The notes: generated from the letters alone by a model not told the origin. Shown: positions 37,081-51,126, counted from the first letter of the stretch. The stretch is DNA of 64,000 bases from Monosporascus cannonballus (GCA_004154925.1 QJNS01000042.1:1-64000); one strand, 5' to 3'. Made by a program: numbers and translations.

Positions 37081-37454
37081 TAAATTATGATAACTTATAA
37101 GGTTTAACCAATTATTAAACCTTCAATCGACAGATTTATATTAACAGAAATATCATAAAAGTCTAAGTAATAAATATAATAATATATTACGTTTCGTAAT
37201 ATTAAAAGTATTTTAAGTAACGATATTATATTGTAAATTAAAATTATTTAAATTATAAAATCAATAAACGTATATATTTTTTAAGCTTAATTACTTATAA
37301 TTATGCCGTTAATAATAATTACAATTATTTGGGATTATTTTTAATTATTAATAATTATTGGCTTAACGGTATTCATCGTTACGTAATCCGGAAAATAATT
37401 CGTATACTTTTTATTTAACCGTTTTTTAAGATCGGAACCTGTCGGATTATAATA
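37081..37454 (-). repeat. Element C2 3' LTR (left)
   Basis: Aligns with 43241-43623 and with the C1 LTRs over the full length; heavily RIP-mutated. A purine run on the minus strand (AAAAAAAGGAAATCG) borders it as polypurine tract at about 37455-37469. Confidence 0.85.
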
Positions 37455-37630
37455 CGATTTCCTTTTTTTCCAAATTTTGCCCTTAAAAACTTTTTTTTTA
37501 TTTAATAAATATTTTTTTTTATTTTTTAATTATATCGTTTCGTATTTTTAAAATTTATTACGTTTTCCGTTTTTTTACCATTCGTTATATTAACCTTATA
37601 AAGACCTTTAACGAATTTAATTATAACATT

Positions 37631-37790
37631 ATACTTTATTTAAATTATTTTTTAAAAAATATAAGATATAAAATAATAAAAAACGCTTTAAAATATAAAG
37701 AATATATTAATTAAAATCAATTTTATAATAATACCGGCGTATTTATCTTTTTCTTTTAAAATATTTATTATAAATATTAACATTTAAAAC
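37631..37790 (+). pseudogene. Element C2 antisense small ORF relic
   Basis: Homologous to the C1 antisense ORF (26165-26320). The ATG has become ATA and at least two stops interrupt the frame, the first about 27 codons in. The blocks I-R-Y-K-I-I and Y-N-N-T-G remain visible. It is a dead copy. Confidence 0.5.
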
Positions 37791-40700
37791 GTAAAAAAAC
37801 GATTACCAAAATATAATTATTAAAACTTTAATAATTTTATTTCGAAATCTAACGTTAATATAAAGGAAAAATAAATTAAGTTTTTTTTTATTTTATTCGT
37901 TTACGTAAACAAAAAATATTAATTTATTCGAAAAACATTATCATAATATAACACAAATTTTCATCGTAAAAAAAGTTAAAAAAATAAAAATATCGGAAAT
38001 AAAAGTAATTAAAAGTTATCGTTATAATTATTATATTATTGCAGGCCATTATTAATTCATTCGATATTCCGATTATTAATTAGTTAATTATTAATTTAAA
38101 CATATTTATCATTATTAAAAAAAACTTTTTAATAAGTATTAAATATTAATAAAAGTTCTGGCCGATATTTAGGTATTATCGGAATTTAGGTATTTATTTT
38201 ATTTAATTAAATATTAAATATATTCGTTTTATTTTAATATATTGAAATTTTTTTTAATTTCATATATTTATTTATTTCTGATTTTTATATTATTTTATAT
38301 TATATATATTTTAATTATATTTATTATTAATTTATATAAGGAAATATAAAAAATTAAATAAAATTTAATTTTTGGTAAAACCTTAAATTAATAAATATTT
38401 TTTAAGATTCTTTTGGCAATTTTATATACACCAATATATTTGAAATCAAATGTTTTATTAGGTTATTTTGTTTAAATATTTTTTGTAACGAAGGAAATTA
38501 TTTTCTCTTTTTAAAAATTAATTTTTTTAATTCTTTTTAATTATAATATTTATTAATTTAATTTCGTACAAATTTTAATTTTGTTTTTATTTTTTAATAT
38601 AATTAATATAATTATTTTAATAGAAAAGTTATTTTAATATTAATTAAATTATTATTATATATTTTTTTTATAAATTTTTAAAATAAAAGCGAATTTACGT
38701 TTATAAATATTATTTTAATGTTTTCGTAATAATTAATATTATAAATTAATAATGTAATTAATAATTTCTTAATTTAATTATTTTATTAATAATTAATATA
38801 ATATCAAAAATAAATTTTGAAATTTAATTTATTAGTTTTATTTATTTATTTATTTTTAATTTAAAATTATGAAATAAAATATAAATTAGGCCGATTTATA
38901 TTATAAAATATTATTAAAACTTTAATGCGAAAATTAATTTTTTATTTAATATAATTTTTATTAATAATTCGTATATATTAAAAATATATTTTAAAATAAT
39001 ATATGTTAATTATTTAACATTTATATTTTTATAATATAGTAAAGAATAAGAACATTTCGTAAATTGATCGACGATTACGAAAATATTATCGTAATATATT
39101 TTCATAATTAAACTTTTTAATATAAAAAATTTAATAATAAAATTAAATATAATTAAATATTATAATCGTTTTATAATTAATAATAATTATAATTTTCGAT
39201 AAGGTTTATATCGTCGAACCTTTACTTTAACGCAAATATCGTATTATGATATAACTTTTTTTATTTTTAATTTTATTTTAAAAAAAATATATATCTTAAA
39301 AGTTTTTTAAGATTTTATAGATCCTTAAATATTTATGTAATTAATATTTGTGTATTTTTCGTATTAAACCTTTCCGGTATTCTTTTAAAATTTATATTTT
39401 ATATATTTTTTAGTTTTTTAGAAAACCGTTATTATATTATTAAATATTCCAATATATATTATAAAATACTGCCCGAATTATCGTAATTTATCGTAAACAT
39501 AAATATTTTTATAATAATATCAAAAATTATATAGTTAATTTTATTTAATTCTTTTCGAAATTTAATTATTTACTCAAAATATTCATTTTCTTATTTCTTT
39601 ATCCTTTTTTATAAATAATAACAAAATTACAATTTACCAATTTTTTCACATATTTTAATTATTGTTTTATAAGCTCCTTAATTATAATAAATCGGGTAAA
39701 GTTTTAATAATGCGTATAAATTTTAACCTAATAAAAATTTCTTTTTAAAAAATGCTTAAATTCCCGAAATACCATAATAATAATTATAAATTCCTTATTT
39801 AGAATACCGTAATTAAATTCTGTTTTTTTTAAATTTATATAAAAAATATAATAACATATAACTTGTCTTAATTATTTTATTATTTAATTATTAAGTTTAA
39901 TATATAATCTAAAATATCGGTTTTTAATTTAACGAAACGGTTAAAATTATACATAATTAATATTAATTTATTAATAATCGTATTTTTAATATTCTAAAAT
40001 ATCTTGTTTATATTTAACGTTTATTTAAACTTTTGTTTTTAAAAAATTTATTAAAAATATAATTATTTTATTAAAATTCCGAATATATTTCTTATAATAA
40101 TTAACGAATCTAAAAAAAATACTCATACTTTTTAACTATTATTAACGTTTATTATTTTATAATTATAATAACTTTTTTAAAATTTATTTTAATATATTTT
40201 AAAATAGTAATATATCCCTAATATTTTATTTTTTATATATAAAATTAATATTCCTTGCATAAATAAATAATTTTATATGTTATAAAATTTTACAAAATTT
40301 ATAAACATATTTTAAGTATATTTTTTTTTCCGAAAAAATAAAAATATTATTAAAATAATACATTACGAAAGTACTAAGGTATTTCCGTAATACATAATTA
40401 ATTATTTGTTAAAAAATTGTTAATACGTTTATAAATTTTATTAATATCATTAAATATTTAAATAATTTGTATTTCGTTTTAAAAATTATTTTTTTTTCGT
40501 ATTTTTTTAATTTTAATAAAGTTATATTTATTTGTAAAATTACATATTATAAATTCTTTTATTTCTAAAATTAATTTTTGATTTTCGTAATTAAAAATAA
40601 TAATATTATTTAGTTGCCGATAATTAATTATGAGTTGTAATTTTCCGTTTTTTTAAATACGAAAAAAATTAAATATTTTACCGATAATTTCGAAAATCAA

Positions 40701-43240
40701 ATCTAATTTCTTTATAACCGACTTTTTAGGTATTTTTTAAAAATACCTAATTCGTTTCCGTTAAAACTATAAATAAGGTAAAACCTTATCGAAAATCCTT
40801 TTTTAAAAATTATTTAATAATTTTATCTCAAATTTCTTTTTAAAAACTTATTCGTATTTATAATATTATAATAATATATTTTTTTGATTTTCTAATTTTT
40901 AAAACTATTATTTTTATTATTTTAAATCGTTTTTTAATTATTTCAATTTTGCTTTAATAATAATAACAATATATCGTAATTTCTTTAATATCAATTTTTT
41001 TATATTTTATGTTCTTAATTAATACAGTAATTATCGTATTCTTAAATTTATATTTATCGTTATTATCGATTAAATGTTAAAATTTTAATTTCTTTTTAAT
41101 TTATTAATAAAATATAAGGCGAACGTTATTTAATTAATTCCGTTATTAATAAAGATTTCGTATTAACGTATTTATAATAATCCTAAAATTATATCGTAAT
41201 TCCCGAATAAAACAATATCAAAATTAATTATTTCATATTATTTTAAAATGAAAACTTTAAAATAATTAATTTTGTATATAACTTTTTTATTATCGAAACA
41301 GAATTTATAATTTTTAATATTTATAGTTATATCAAATTTTAACTTATATTTCCCTAACAATTTAAATTTATTAATAATATTTAATATAATGTAATTTCCG
41401 TTTAAAATTCTGTAATAAAATTATTAACGTTTTTTATCGTTACGTTTAAAACGTTTTTTAGGAATTTTGTTTAATATTTTTAAATTTTATTATTTTACGG
41501 TTCTTTTAAAAATAACTTTTTTTTAATTTTTATTTAAATTTATTGAATTTTATTTATATTCTTTCATTTAATATATTAAATTATTATATTTATTATTATT
41601 ACCGGTATATTATTTTTTTAAATTATATTAATTATTTTTAGTTTTATTATAATTTTTTTTCCTTATGAAATATATTATTTTCTTATATTTGCAATTATAT
41701 TTTATGATATATCGTTGCGATTATTATTTTAAATATTTTTAATAAATTAATATTTTTTTCGTTAATAACTTTTTTTAAAGGTTTATAATAAATATTAATT
41801 AAAAATCCGTAATTATTTTTTAATAATACTTTTTTATCGTATGTTAAATTAATTCTTTTCCGTTTAATAATTATATTATTTATAATAATAAAGAAGATTT
41901 TATAGGTATTATTTTTTTCTCAATCAACCTTTATTTCGGTTAATTATTAAATAATTTTGAAACTTATAATTCGAAATTATTAATATTATTATTTATTACT
42001 TTTATTATACGCAGTACGATTTGGAAAATCAAATTTCTCGTATTATATACAAATAATTCGTACGTAAATATATTATATTTATTTTTTGTAATTAAAATAT
42101 TTTCGTTATTAATTATTTATATCGTATATTTTGCCGTATCAATTTAATATTTTGGGATAAATATTTTTTATTTAATTTCGGTATTTGCATAATTATTTTT
42201 ATAACGTTTCTTATTAAATTCGTAATTTTTATTAAAGTTACTTTTTAATTTTTTGCATTTTTTATTAAAAACTTTCGTATAATAATTCTTATTAAATTTT
42301 TAATCATAAATTTAATACGTATTTAATTCAAATTATATTAATAATTTTGCCGTTATTTCTTTAATTATTTTTGGATTATTTTTCCGATATAAAGATATAA
42401 TTATTTTATTATTATTCTTTAGGTTTCTTATATTTTAAATTTAATATTCCATTTTGCCATAATTAAAGCATTTAATTTTGCTTTAATTATATTTGTAAGT
42501 AACGCCGAATTCTATAAATCTTAATATAATTCCATAAAAAATAAAAAGTACATTTTATTTTTTCTTTTAATTAAATTTATATTTTAATTATAAAACATAT
42601 TATCCTTTTTTTATTATTCTTTAAATTATTAATTATTAATTTTAATTACTTATATAATAAACCGATTTAAAATAATTAATCATTTAATCCGAATAATTTC
42701 GTTTTTTATATTATTTTTTAATTTTGCCTTAACAGTAATATTTTTAAAAATTACGGTATATTTAAACGCAAATTTATTTAAATAAATGTACAAAAATTAT
42801 TAAACCGTTAAATATTTTTTATCCGGATTACCAAAATTATTCCGTATTTTGTTTTCGAAATTAATATAAATTAAAGCAATCTTATTAATAAAACCTTTTT
42901 TATTTATTTTATTTATTTCCAAAAAAATTCTCATAATAAGCTTAAACAAATTTGTTATATTTTTTTAATTATATTTTTATTATCAAGATTATATCCGTTA
43001 AATTATTAAGGTTTAAAAAATAAAAATAAATTCGTACTTAAATTAAAAAAATGTAAAGGTTACTTTTTTTATTTTCAGGTTCCGGCTTTTTAAGTTTGAT
43101 ACAGCCGAAAAACGATTAGGCAGATAATATAGCTTTAAATTACCGAATTCCTTTTTCTAATTTCCGAATTCAAACTTAAAACTATTAAATAAGGGTTTTT
43201 TAAATACTGATTAATATTTTAATATTATTAAATAAAAAGT
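37791..43240 (-). pseudogene. Element C2 gag-pol relic
   Basis: Minus-strand relic collinear with C1. The zinc knuckle near 42429-42470 keeps its first Cys, but its Gly-His is changed to Glu-Tyr and a stop follows. The frames are riddled with TAA/TAG. Confidence 0.82.
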
Positions 43241-43623
43241 TATAATATATAACAAATTATAAAGTTTAATTAATTATTAAACTTTAAATTAATAAATTTA
43301 TATTAATAAAAATATCGTAAAAATTTAAATAATAAATATAATAACGTATTACGTTTTGTAATATTAAAAATACTTTGGATAATAATATTGTATTATATAT
43401 TAAAGCTATTTAAATTATTAAATTAATAAACGTATATATCTTTTTTTTTCTGGGCTTAATTATTTGTAATTACGCCGTTAATGGTAATTAGGATCACTTG
43501 GGATTACCTTTGATTACCAATGATCACTGGCTTGGCGGTAATTACCGTTATGTAACCCGGAAGGTGGCCCGTATGCTCCTTGTCTAACCGTTTTTTAAGA
43601 CCGGAACCTGTCGGGTCGTAACA
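43241..43623 (-). repeat. Element C2 5' LTR (right)
   Basis: Starts TATAATATATAAC (TG changed to TA) and ends GGGTCGTAACA. The U3 half, about 43440-43623, is strikingly less mutated (for example GGCTTGGCGGTAATTACCG) than the adjoining half. Confidence 0.9.
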
Positions 43624-44450
43624 CAGATTATATACCGTATCGATTTATTTTTTCCGTAAATTACGGCCCCGCCCGTTAAATATAATGTTTAATATAAAGC
43701 AAATAAACCAATAATGTAAAATTTCTATAGAGTTATCGGCCATATACATAATATTAATATATAAGTTAATTATGTTTATATCGGCAAAAAACTAATAGAA
43801 ATATCAGATAAAAATAAACGTTTTATTTTAAAAAGTTAAGTATTCGAAAATTTAAAGTACTTAATTTAAAATTTTAAATATATTAGCCGTATTTAATTAA
43901 TTTAAAAAAATATATTTCGGGGCTTATTACGGACGATTTTATGCCTTATATAGTATTATTTTGGCTTATAAAGTTATACTATTATTATGCTGGCCTAAGG
44001 GGGGTAAATGATTATGGCATATACCAATCAGGATTTTAGGCCATTTTTTTATTATAATAATCTTTATTTCGTATTAATTAAAATTATTATTATTTCAAGA
44101 AATAAAGGTTTTAATTTTACGTTAAATTATATAAGTTGAAATACTTGAAGTTTTGTAAATAACATATATTGCCAAAGTTAATATTGATAATTTATGCGAA
44201 TTTGTATAGGAACGTATCAAACGGGAAAAAAAAATCACAACTTGCTATTAGGCTGTATTTTGGAGGTTTTATTATTTTTGTAGGTATTATTCTTAAAGGA
44301 ATTTAACTGATACATTGAACCCCTAACAAATACTTCTTAATCAAAAGCTATAGCTGTGGCTACGGCTGCTGCGCCGCAGGCGCAGCCACAACCTCCAATA
44401 TAGAGTCCTGATCACGATGAGGCAAGAGTTTTAATAATTTAGCAAGTATC
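43624..44450. other. Spacer between C2 and F, no gene seen
   Basis: A+T-rich but with fewer RIP signs than the elements. No frame over 60 codons. It contains the G+C-rich hairpin at 44353-44396. Confidence 0.5.
44353..44396. repeat. G+C-rich imperfect hairpin
   Basis: GTGGCTACGGCTGCTGCGCC is followed within a few bases by GGCGCAGCCAC, giving arms that pair as a stem. It stands out sharply in A+T-rich DNA. It may be the end of an old transposon. I cannot assign it. Confidence 0.5.
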
Positions 44451-44663
44451 TACGAATCCGGATTCGGAAAAGTGGGTCTACCCCTATATGTTTTCGGAAT
44501 AAAAATTCCTTTCATTATCTTCCATACGTTTTCATACAGATTAATAATGGATTAATACCTTTAATAATCCATGTATTCGTATATATATATAACCCAGAAT
44601 TTTGCAGTTATTATTAAGAATTTAAAACTTAAAAATATTACAAATATAACGCCTTTTTTAACA
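44451..44663 (+). repeat. Element F 5' LTR
   Basis: Starts TACGAATCCGGATTCGG and ends TTTTTTAACA. It contains the palindrome GAATCCGGATTC and a TATATATATAACC stretch near 44580-44592, which may be its TATA box. It aligns base for base with 49870-50083. Confidence 0.88.
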
Positions 44664-44677
44664 GGTTATAAGTACCG
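44664..44677 (+). other. Element F primer-binding site, half-tRNA type
   Basis: GGTTATAAGTACC directly follows the 5' LTR. GGTTATGAG is complementary to the anticodon arm of initiator tRNA-Met, the primer used by many Copia elements as a half-tRNA. The G-to-A difference fits RIP. Confidence 0.55.
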
Positions 44678-47600
44678 AATAACTTCTGCTACAACAACAA
44701 TAATAATATTATAAGAATACAGCCCTTATGAAAGTAAGGTTAATAACCGATTAACTACCGATTAACAACCGACTTACTTATTAGTATAAATCTACTATTT
44801 AGCAGCTAATGGGAAACGCCAGATAAAAATAACCTAATATATTTATTTATTGGAATTTGCTTTATAACTAATCGGAAATTACCTTACTTAGCTTACAGTT
44901 ATCTATTATCTTATAAATATTCCATTATATTTGGCCTAAACATTTACCGATTTACATGATTTCTTTACTTTAAAAATCCCTAAATTCACCTTTTTCTGAT
45001 ATTTAATTTCTAATTTTATTGAACCATATTTTTTGACCTATTTCGAAAAGTTTACATAGTTTTTCGTCCTTAATAATTATGGGCATTTTTAATAAACCTT
45101 TTTTACTTAAAAACAATATTAATATAAAATTGTGGTTTATTCGAATTAAGGCTATATTTATACGTAGAGCATTTAATTACCTTATAATAACAGATTTAAA
45201 AAATAATTTAATTTAATCAAATAATAAAAAACTTTTAATTATTATATAATTATTATACGAAAACAAATTTTTATAAAATATAAAAATTATAACTAATTAC
45301 AACAAAACTTAACAGCTTTTTTATAACTAATATAAACCTAAAAAGTTTATAATTAAATTTCTTCTATTAAAAGAAATTTTAAGTTTATTTACGACAGTTT
45401 TTAATTTATGGAAAAATACCTAAATCAAATTAAAATCGGAAAACCCAAAATTATCCGATAAAACAATTATACTCTCGGCTTTAAATTTGTTATTAAATAA
45501 TTTTGAAAGTTTTCGTTTAGAATATAACTTAATCTTTTCAAAAAAACTTTAAATCGTATATTTCTAAAATATGTTTTCAGTATTAATTAATAAAATTAAA
45601 AGGTAAAAAAAAGGGCAATTATTAATTTTAAACAAGGCTACAAATACCTAGAAAAAAATAATAATAAACGTTGTTTTTATTACAAAATTATCGGTTAAAT
45701 GGAAAAACCTGTTATTTTTTTACATTAATAAGGTTTTTTGGAACTAGAAAAATCTAATTAATAAGGTTAAGAAAAAATTAAGCTTTAAAAGCAAAAAGGA
45801 GAAATTAAAAATAAAAAAAAGATGAATTAATTTTTATTTCTTTAAAACAAAAAAAAGAAATTAACGAAATTGCCTATATATATTAATTTATCGATGCTGA
45901 TAATAAAAATTAATAAATTAATATAACTTAAGAAACGGTTTTAAAAACTATTATTTAAAATAAAAAACATTTAAATACAGCTTTAAATCATTTCGAAAAC
46001 TTAATTATTTTTATTTAAAAACCTTATATGGCTTATTTAATGCTTAAAGAAATTTAAATGCAAATATAAAAGAATTTAAGTTTAGAGTAAATTACCTTAA
46101 TAATTTTATATATAATTTCCAAAATATAAGTAACGAATAATTAAGGGATGTAATATTTAAAAAAACGAAATGGTTAAAATATTATTTACATTTTATATAG
46201 TACTTAATAACAAAGAATTTAATTTAAAATATATAAATAAAATTATTAAGTAAGGTAACGTTAATATTTTTAAATAAAAAAAGTTAATGATTTAAAACTA
46301 AAATATATAAATTTAACTTAAAATTATATTATTAAAAATACTTATTATATATTCGAATTAAAAATTATATTTTTAATTATAAATTAATTAAATGATATAT
46401 ATATCTTAATAAAGAATAATAGAAACAGATAAATTTTTAATAAGATTATGCATTAATTAAGAATTAAAAAAATAAATTATATTATATATCATTTTAAGTT
46501 AAATATAATATAAACAATTAAGATATTATATAAGTTTTAAGTAATAAAGTTATACAGAATAAATAATTAATACCTGGCATAATAAATTTAATGCTATATT
46601 TTTAAAACTCTTAATTAAATATTCTAAATACAAATAATATAACAGTTTTTAAATAGCATTTTATATATTATAATAATTAAAAATGCAAAATACGTTTCAA
46701 GTTAAATTTAATTACAATATAAAGAAAGTATTTTTAAAAAATAAAGAATATATTATAAACGGAATGTTTAATAATAATATAAATAGTTTATTACTTAATA
46801 TTTATAATAAGTATAAATATTCTGTATTTCTTTTATTAAATTAAATAAATAGTGTAAAATTGAATTATTAATTTTAAAATCAAAAGATTTTAAGGTATTT
46901 AATAATTATAAATTTTAAATAATAAACTAAATTAATTATATAATAAAGAAGTTTTTTAATAATAACGAAATTAAATATATAACTAATTATTTTTAAATAG
47001 ACCTTAATAAATACGGTATATTACATAATATAATTCCAATATATATTAAAAAATTCGATTGCTTAATTAAACAAACATATTTTACTTCATTAAATAAAAT
47101 TAAGTTATTTTTTATGAAATTTGAGTTATTTTAATATTTATAGAATAAAGGTTTATTAACCGTAATATATATATATAATTATATTTTACATCAGTCTCTA
47201 AAATATAAAATACATTTTAAAATATATTGCGATTATAAACCGGATATAAATTATATATATACATAAAAGTGTATAATCTATTATAATATTAATAAATATA
47301 TATATAAATTAAAATCCCGTACAAATTAAATTGTTATTATAAGTTATAATACCTAAAATCATTATTATAAAATCTGGAAATTAAATAATAAAAAACTTAC
47401 AGAATTTCGGAATGTTTATATATTCGAAAATCGCTTTATAATTAATATAGCCGATAAAAAGGTTAAGATATATTTTAATAACGTTATTCTGTTTGATAAA
47501 AATTATAATTTTAAAATAATTACCAGAATTATAAAATTTGAATATAACTTAAATTATTTTTATGATCAAAATAAAAAGGTAATTAATAAAAATTACTTGA

Positions 47601-49856
47601 TATTAACTTGTAATTAATAAATTTTAATTATAAATAATAATATAATAATTAATTCAATTTATAATTTTAATTATTAAAACCTTTCAAAGTTTTAAAAACA
47701 ATATAATATTGAAGTAATTATAATAATCAGAAATATAAGTAATAATTTAATTAATATATTACTTTTTATAATTGTTATTTAATCGTTTTTAAAAGTTAAT
47801 AAGAAGTCTAATAATAACATACTTATTGATAATAAAAATAAAAATAAAAGGTAATAAATAAATTATAATAATAATAAGTTAATTAAAAATTATATACATA
47901 GAAATATAAATATTTTGTTATATACGGTTAAAAATACGTTATTGACGAATTAATTATTAACTTTTAAGTAAAAAGGTAAAGTTTATTTTGTAATAATAAT
48001 TTTAATAATAAAACTTAATACGTTTAAATATGTTATATTAAATATTAATAAGACTTTTTTAAAAATGATTTCATAAATTAAAATTAAAAAATTAAAACAT
48101 TATAATATATATATTATACCCGATTTATCCTCTAAATAAAGAAATTATAAGAATCCATTAATTATTTAAATGTAAACCTATAACGGATATAAATTCAATT
48201 AAATTTAATTAAATAATTAATAAAGAAACAAATAAAATATTTAAAACAAGATTTATCGTATAAGGTTATAATTAATAATTAAATAAAAACTGTTTAAAAA
48301 ACTTTTGATAACAATTAAATTAAAAACTTGGCATTTATTATTAACAATAATTATTAATAAAAATTAACTTCTTATATAATTTAGTACATAAAATGTTTTC
48401 GTTTATTTTAATATAAATAAAAAAAATATTATATTATTAAAAGGTTTTTATCTAACAATTATAAATTTAAATTAAATAATTAAATTAAATAACTTTTTAT
48501 AGCTTTTAAACCAATTATTGAAATTATATTATTCATATTTTGTTAATATATTATATAAACATAAATCTATAGCTTTTTTATATAACGAAAATATATTCAT
48601 AAATAAAGAATTTAATATAATAATAATTTAGTATATAAATAATATATAAATAATAAACGCATTTATTAAACACCTAAGTATATTCGAAAAAATGGTATTA
48701 AAAGATATAAAGTTAAATTATAATAATATAATAATTACTTATGTAAGTAATATAATTAATATACAATGGGAAACTAAAACCATTAAAATATATTAAATAA
48801 AATATATTAAAAATATTTTAAAGAAATATAATAATACAAATGACTTTAATATAAACTAAGAAATACCGTTTGAGTTCCCGATATTAAATTAATTAAAAAT
48901 AAGTTCAAAACTTTAAAAAATAATATTAATAAATATCAAAAATAAATTGGCCTTTTATTATACTTAATATTAAAAACTAAATTTAACATTATTTTTACAA
49001 TTTGTATATATATTAAATTTATATTAAAATTTAATATATAACGTTTTAAAAAGTTAAATAATATATACGCACATTTAATAAAATTCCATAATAAAAAATT
49101 ATTATATAATTATAATAAATATTTTAAATTAAAAATATATTCCGATTTAAATTAGGATAACGATATAAATAGCGGAAAATTAATATTAGATTATATAGCT
49201 TACTTAAGGGATATACGGTTTAATTAATTTATTAACCGGATTTAATAATTGTATAAAATAATGACTTTAAGTATTTATAAAGCCGAATATTTGGTTTTAA
49301 AAAAGCAATTAAAAAAGCTATATATTTAAATAATATGTTGCATTACTTAAAAAATTATTTTACCTCAGGATTTATAATTAAATTATTTAGAATTCTTATA
49401 AATAATAAAATTGCTGAAAGGTTAATTAGAAATTTTAAATTTTATAAAAAGGTTAAATATATTAATATATAATAGCATTTTATTCGAAAAGCTATAATTA
49501 ATAAAGAAATAACTATATATTATATATATATTAAAAAATAATTTATCACTATAATAATAAAGATTTTAAATAAAGGTATATAAAATAACCTTATAATAAA
49601 TGTTAATAAAATTAATTTATAATAATATACGAAGTAAATATTTTATTTTAATGGTTTTAATATTTAATAATAATAATTATAATAAAAAATATAAATATTA
49701 TAATTCGAATTATTTATATAATATTTTAAAATAAATATATATATATATCGAATTATTTAATACCTTTAAAAATGGAGGTAAATGTTATACATCGAATTAT
49801 TTTTCAAATTCTTAACTTATAAGTTATACATATTTAAATATATAAATATATATACC
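44678..49856 (+). pseudogene. Element F gag-pol relic
   Basis: The plus-strand frame is broken by very many stops. Recognisable parts are the reverse-transcriptase active site at 48632-48643 (Y-I-N-N, Asp turned to Asn) and an RNase H block at 49141-49200. The gag and integrase parts could not be resolved by eye. Confidence 0.75.
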
Positions 49857-49868
49857 TTAAAGGGGGCT
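49857..49868 (+). other. Polypurine tract of element F
   Basis: AAAGGGGGC lies immediately upstream of the 3' LTR, the expected plus-strand primer. Confidence 0.75.
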
Positions 49869-49869
49869 T

Positions 49870-50083
49870 TAGGAATCCGGATTCGGAAAGGTGGGTCTAC
49901 CCCTATATGCTTCCGGAATAAAAATTCCTTTTATTATATTCCATAATTTTTTCTTACTGAATAATAATGGAATGATACGCTTAATAATCTATTTATTCGT
50001 GTATATATATAACCCTGAATTTTCCAGTTGTTGTTGGGAATTCTGAGCTTAGAGACATCACAAATATAACACCTTTTCTAACA
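49870..50083 (+). repeat. Element F 3' LTR
   Basis: Aligns with 44451-44663. It is less RIP-mutated, keeping for example CAGTTGTTGTTGGGAATTC, and ends CTAACA. It borders host-like sequence. Confidence 0.88.
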
Positions 50084-50085
50084 CA

Positions 50086-50283
50086 CTTGCTGCTCGGTTA
50101 TCGGCTTCCAGGTCCCCTACCCCGATTCCTGGCCTTATCGAAAAGGACCCGGGCGGGATCGATATGTTAACCGAATTCTTGCAATTCCTTAGTTTTCGTG
50201 GCATCCGGCTCGAGGACCTTAACAGGATGAAGCAGAATATTCCGGGTAAGGAGGGAAAGGGAGCAATTAGGCAAATTTTATAA
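50086..50283 (+). pseudogene. Host-like coding fragment beside element F, unknown protein
   Basis: A frame that is already open at the LTR edge runs 65 codons to a TAA at 50281. It has normal codon use and a protein-like composition: P-T-P-I-P-G-L-I-E-K-D-P-G-G, then T-E-F-L-Q-F-L-S-F-R-G-I-R-L-E-D-L-N, then K-E-G-K-G-A-I-R-Q-I-L. An internal ATG is present. It could be the 3' part of a gene cut by element F. I do not recognise the family. Confidence 0.4.
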
Positions 50284-51126
50284 TATGCTTCAGTTCGGGG
50301 GACTTGAGGTTTGATGTTATGGCTGAACGTAAATGTTTTGCAATTATAGAAGGACTGGCTCTATAATTACGCTCCTTATATTAAGTCTGTCTTTACAGCA
50401 AATAAAATGTATTTACCGTTAATGTTAACTCCCAGTGTACCCCCGTCGGCAGGTACGCCTTATGAGACTTTGACATCGCACACTGAAGCATTCATGGCTA
50501 GGTCTGAGAAGCATCGCATCATTACATTCCAGGTGTTATGTCGATTCGACCTTGGACGGCCAGCTTGGCGGTACACTGCGGTTTGAGAAACAAATAAAAC
50601 TTATCGCTCTCCTCGATGCAAGTCAATCTCCAGCCATAATAATTAACCTTTAGCATCTAAAATTACATCAGGGTTTCAGAGTCGTAAAACTAGAAATAGC
50701 CAATTAAGCGCAAGTTATCATGATCCTTAAGGAAAGCAGTAAATCCACTGATGTTGAAAAAAACCCTTGTCATCTGCCCCATGGAATAAAATTAACCTCC
50801 CAAAGAGACTCGTCGTTGGGTCTAAAGTGGACGAAACCCCAACGAAGCGGTTTTACGCCCCCTGCCGCGGAGAGGAAGGCGGAATACACGGGCAACTCCC
50901 ACATTCCTTCTCACTCACCTGTATCGGATTACCAATCCACGCTCCCAGACTTAAACCCGAGCAACCTCTTCACAATCAAAACGTCAATAACGTACATACC
51001 TATCCCCACCCCCCGATCAGCGCTGCCGTCCTATTTCAAAAAGGTGGACATGTACTTTATCGACGAGTACCGACGGCCGACTTCCTTCCTACGTCAATGA
51101 TATATAATGTTAATCATTACCCGACC
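50284..51126. other. Islet DNA of near-normal composition, gene content unclear
   Basis: There are little RIP signs. Two overlapping frames (50720-51100 and the 5' part of 50767-51519) are open, but neither shows clear coding bias or a known domain before 51127. This may be the promoter or leader of the remnant gene that follows. Confidence 0.4.

Larger units (their letters stand above)
37081..43623 (-). mobile_element. Element C2: RIP-degraded Ty3/Gypsy LTR retrotransposon
   Basis: A 6.5 kb element with LTRs at 37081-37454 and 43241-43623 and an interior collinear with C1. Examples are CAAATTTTGCCCTTAA next to the 3' LTR and the gag zinc knuckle near 42429-42470 on the minus strand, reading C-F-N-Y-G-K. 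The reverse-transcriptase site lies near 40335-40365. No convincing target duplication was found. All gag-pol frames are broken. Confidence 0.88.
44451..50083 (+). mobile_element. Element F: RIP-degraded Ty1/Copia LTR retrotransposon
   Basis: A 5.6 kb element with LTRs of about 213 bp at 44451-44663 and 49870-50083. Relics on the plus strand include reverse transcriptase Y-I-N-N-I followed by A-F-I-K-H-L at 48632-48681, and an RNase H block at 49141-49200 that matches the S-D-x-D-W...S-G-Y pattern. Both lie at the 3' end, as in Copia, where integrase precedes reverse transcriptase. A polypurine run precedes the right LTR. The flanking five bases (GTATC and CACTT) do not match, so the target duplication is lost or the element recombined. 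Confidence 0.85.

Noticed and set aside
44446..50088. Target site duplication for element F
   Set aside because: GTATC on the left and CACTT on the right differ; shifting the edge by two bases does not help.
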